From Ypsolopha sequella (Eukaryota > Arthropoda > Insecta > Lepidoptera > Ypsolophidae), in the NCBI GenBank assembly GCA_934047225.1, contig OW204010.1:1-64000 (forward strand): DNA of 64,000 bases, given 5' to 3'. Positions 48,401 through 51,400 of the stretch are shown piece by piece. The position numbers were made by a program, and so were the translations under genes. The notes beneath the pieces are model-generated. The model was not told the DNA's origin and did not search any database. It saw only the letters and a list, made by a program, of their open reading frames with translations. Numbering within the stretch: the stretch's first letter is position 1; each line of letters begins with the position of its first letter.

Positions 48401-51400
48401 CGGACGCAAAAATTAGAATTGTTTTGCTTCTTTTTAAATAAAAAAAATTACGGCTAATGCCTGATGGCGAGCATAGTTTAATGTCAATTAATACTTTTCT
48501 CGCGAAATTGTAATTATTTAATGCATTACTTTGTAAGTGATCTCGCACAACAACTTTATAGACGTGTTTATACAAGGTGACTTTTTGATCATCGTCCAAA
48601 TTCATACTGGAGACTTGATAAGTGATCAGTATCATGGATCAATAACAATTTTGGTGAAATTCGTAAAATGAAATTTCGACTCCCCATAGTGATTCACTCG
48701 GGACTGGAACTGCATTTCTATGGGAAGGCGAAATTTCATTTTACGAATTTCACAAAAATTGTTATTGATCCAAGATACTGATCACTTACCAAGCCACCAG
48801 TATGAATTTGGACGATGATCAAAAAGTCACCTTGTAGTTTCTATGCAGGATCATTACAAACGTAAAGCATAAAATAACACAACTAATATTGACGCGACCA
48901 ACTCAGTTGCGTGTGGGCGTGGCCAAATGTCATGCTGTTTCATTTCGCTATAAGGTGCACGCTCCATGAAACTTGCGAGGGCAACACAATCGTGCCGATT
49001 TCGTCGCGGGCGTAAAATTTAAAACTTGTTTCAAGAAAAACTAGATTCGGGCAAGACTGGACGTCTTCAAACATTATTTTTGGTTATTATCAATCTAGAA
49101 AATATTTTAGATGTTTAACTCGTATTAATTTAACTCGTATTCATTTTTTGATTTTATCTAAAACAATAAAAGCACATTCAGCTACACTTTTGGTAAAAAG
49201 CCGTTCAATTTACGTAATTAAGCGGTTTGTTGTTAAGATAATATTATGTACTAAAATTTCACGATTTTGAGTTCGACTCAAACATAGATCTAGGTAATGT
49301 TGATGGAATCAGCCTAACATTCCATAGACACCCCACAATGTGGTGACATCGTTTGTATGGAGGTTTGCGCGTGATGACGCCTCTTAACATTAAACTATGG
49401 TCGCCTAGTGATATAAATCATTCATTCAAAAATATAAAAAACAATCATAAGTTTGTTATCGTTTGGGAACGCGATGTGTCGCATCCACCCTAAGAAAGCA
49501 GAGTATGATGGACACGCAATTTTGTGGAAATAAAGTGCCTTTCACTTCTGCCAATGTTTTGTGAGATGTTGAAACACAGTGCCTTTCACTTCTGTCAATG
49601 TTTTGAGAGATGTAAAACTTCTGTCAATGTTTAAACAAAGTGCCTTTCGCTTTTGTCAATGTTTTGTGAGATGTTTAAACAAAGTGCCTTTCACTTCTGT
49701 CAATGTTTAAAGAAAGTGCCTTTAACTTCTGTCAATATTTTGTGAGATGTTTAAACAAAGTGCCTTTGACTTCTGTCAATATTTTGTAAGCTGTTTAAAC
49801 AAAGTGCCTTTCACTTCTGTCAATATTTTGTGAGATGTTTAAACAAAGTGCCTTTCAATTCTGTCAATGTTTTGTGAGATGTTTAAACAAAGTGCCTTTC
49901 ACTTCTGTCAATATTTCGTGAGATGTTTAAACAAAGTGCCTTTCACTTTTGTCAATGTTTTGAGAGATGTTTAAAAAAATTCAACAAGTTGACTAATAAA
50001 ATAACGAAGTATGTTTCAAGGGCAGGTGAAAACGTCAGTATTATGTTAGCGCATAGCCGTCTCCGGAGACGGCTATGGTTAGCGTCAAAAGACAACGACA
50101 CGTATCGCTCTCTATACACTTCGTTATCGCTGACGCTTGTTACCGCGTTTCATAGTACGGAGACCTTGGTAAGTGTAAGCGATAAAGAAAGTGTATGGAG
50201 AGCGTTAGGTATCGTTTTCTTCTGACGCTAACATGATACCTCCTTCGGGTCATTGACCGATTTTTCAGCTGCTCTAGAAATATACTTTACCAAATTTTGT
50301 CTATCTATGTGCAAAAAACTTGTAAGTAGTTAATGAACCTACCTAACTACTAATGCGATTTTGATGGAGTTTGTATACATACTAGTCGTTTTCTAAAATG
50401 CTAAGAGTAAAAAAGCAATTTCCTTCACAAAAATAAGAAAATACCTACATACTAGTCATTCTAATTGTGTTAAATATAATGTGACCTTGTTAATTTATAC
50501 TGTCAAATTCATACTAGACACTCGGTTAGGAATAAGAAACAATAACCTATCTATATACATTTATTGTAATTTCAGAAACCATTAATTAGAAAAAAAAACT
50601 CCTAAAATCAGAAAAATAAATGTCATGTCTTGCTAAGTTTCTTGCCATTCTTCTCAGCAAGTCAAAGACATGTCTTGCTAGTTTCTTGCCGTTATTCTCA
50701 GCAAGTCAAAGAACTTTTTTGTAAGTACTTAGTGTAGGTATCTAATATATTAAAATATATCGTCACGACATGAATCCCCGAAGGGGTGTCAGAGGTGGTA
50801 ATTGTGATATTCAACAAGTGGTAAGTATAAGGTACTACCGATACTATGCACATAAAAACTCATAAGGGCATGCCCAACCGGGGATCGAACCTTCTCTCAT
50901 CTCAAGATTGAGAGGCCAGCGTTCTACCGCCCAAGCTAACACCGCTTTTTACTTAGTGCATTTATAGATATTTTATCATCTTCATTGTATAGATAACATA
51001 TACCGGTCACAATTAGGTCACAATTAGGCTGATATCTTTATGTAATCAAATATTGCGATAAGTCTACATATTTCTAACTTAGGATATTTGCAAAATGTGT
51101 CTAGATTATGAATATGGCTGGTTCAGACAGAAGTCATACCACCATAGGTAGCAACGATGAAACCAATAGAGAAGTCATAACGAGCATATCTAGCTTCGAT
51201 GCAACCAATAGAGAAATCTTGTAGACATTATCGTCACATACTACAGCTTTTCTATTGGTCAAACGCTTCACAGAGACATTATAGCCGATTCTAAAGGCTT
51301 TAATTTTAGTTTTAGTACTGTCAAAACTAAATTTCATTCATTGCAAAATAGTCCTTAAAAGTTAGGAACAGAATCTAAATTACTTTGGAATAATTTTATG

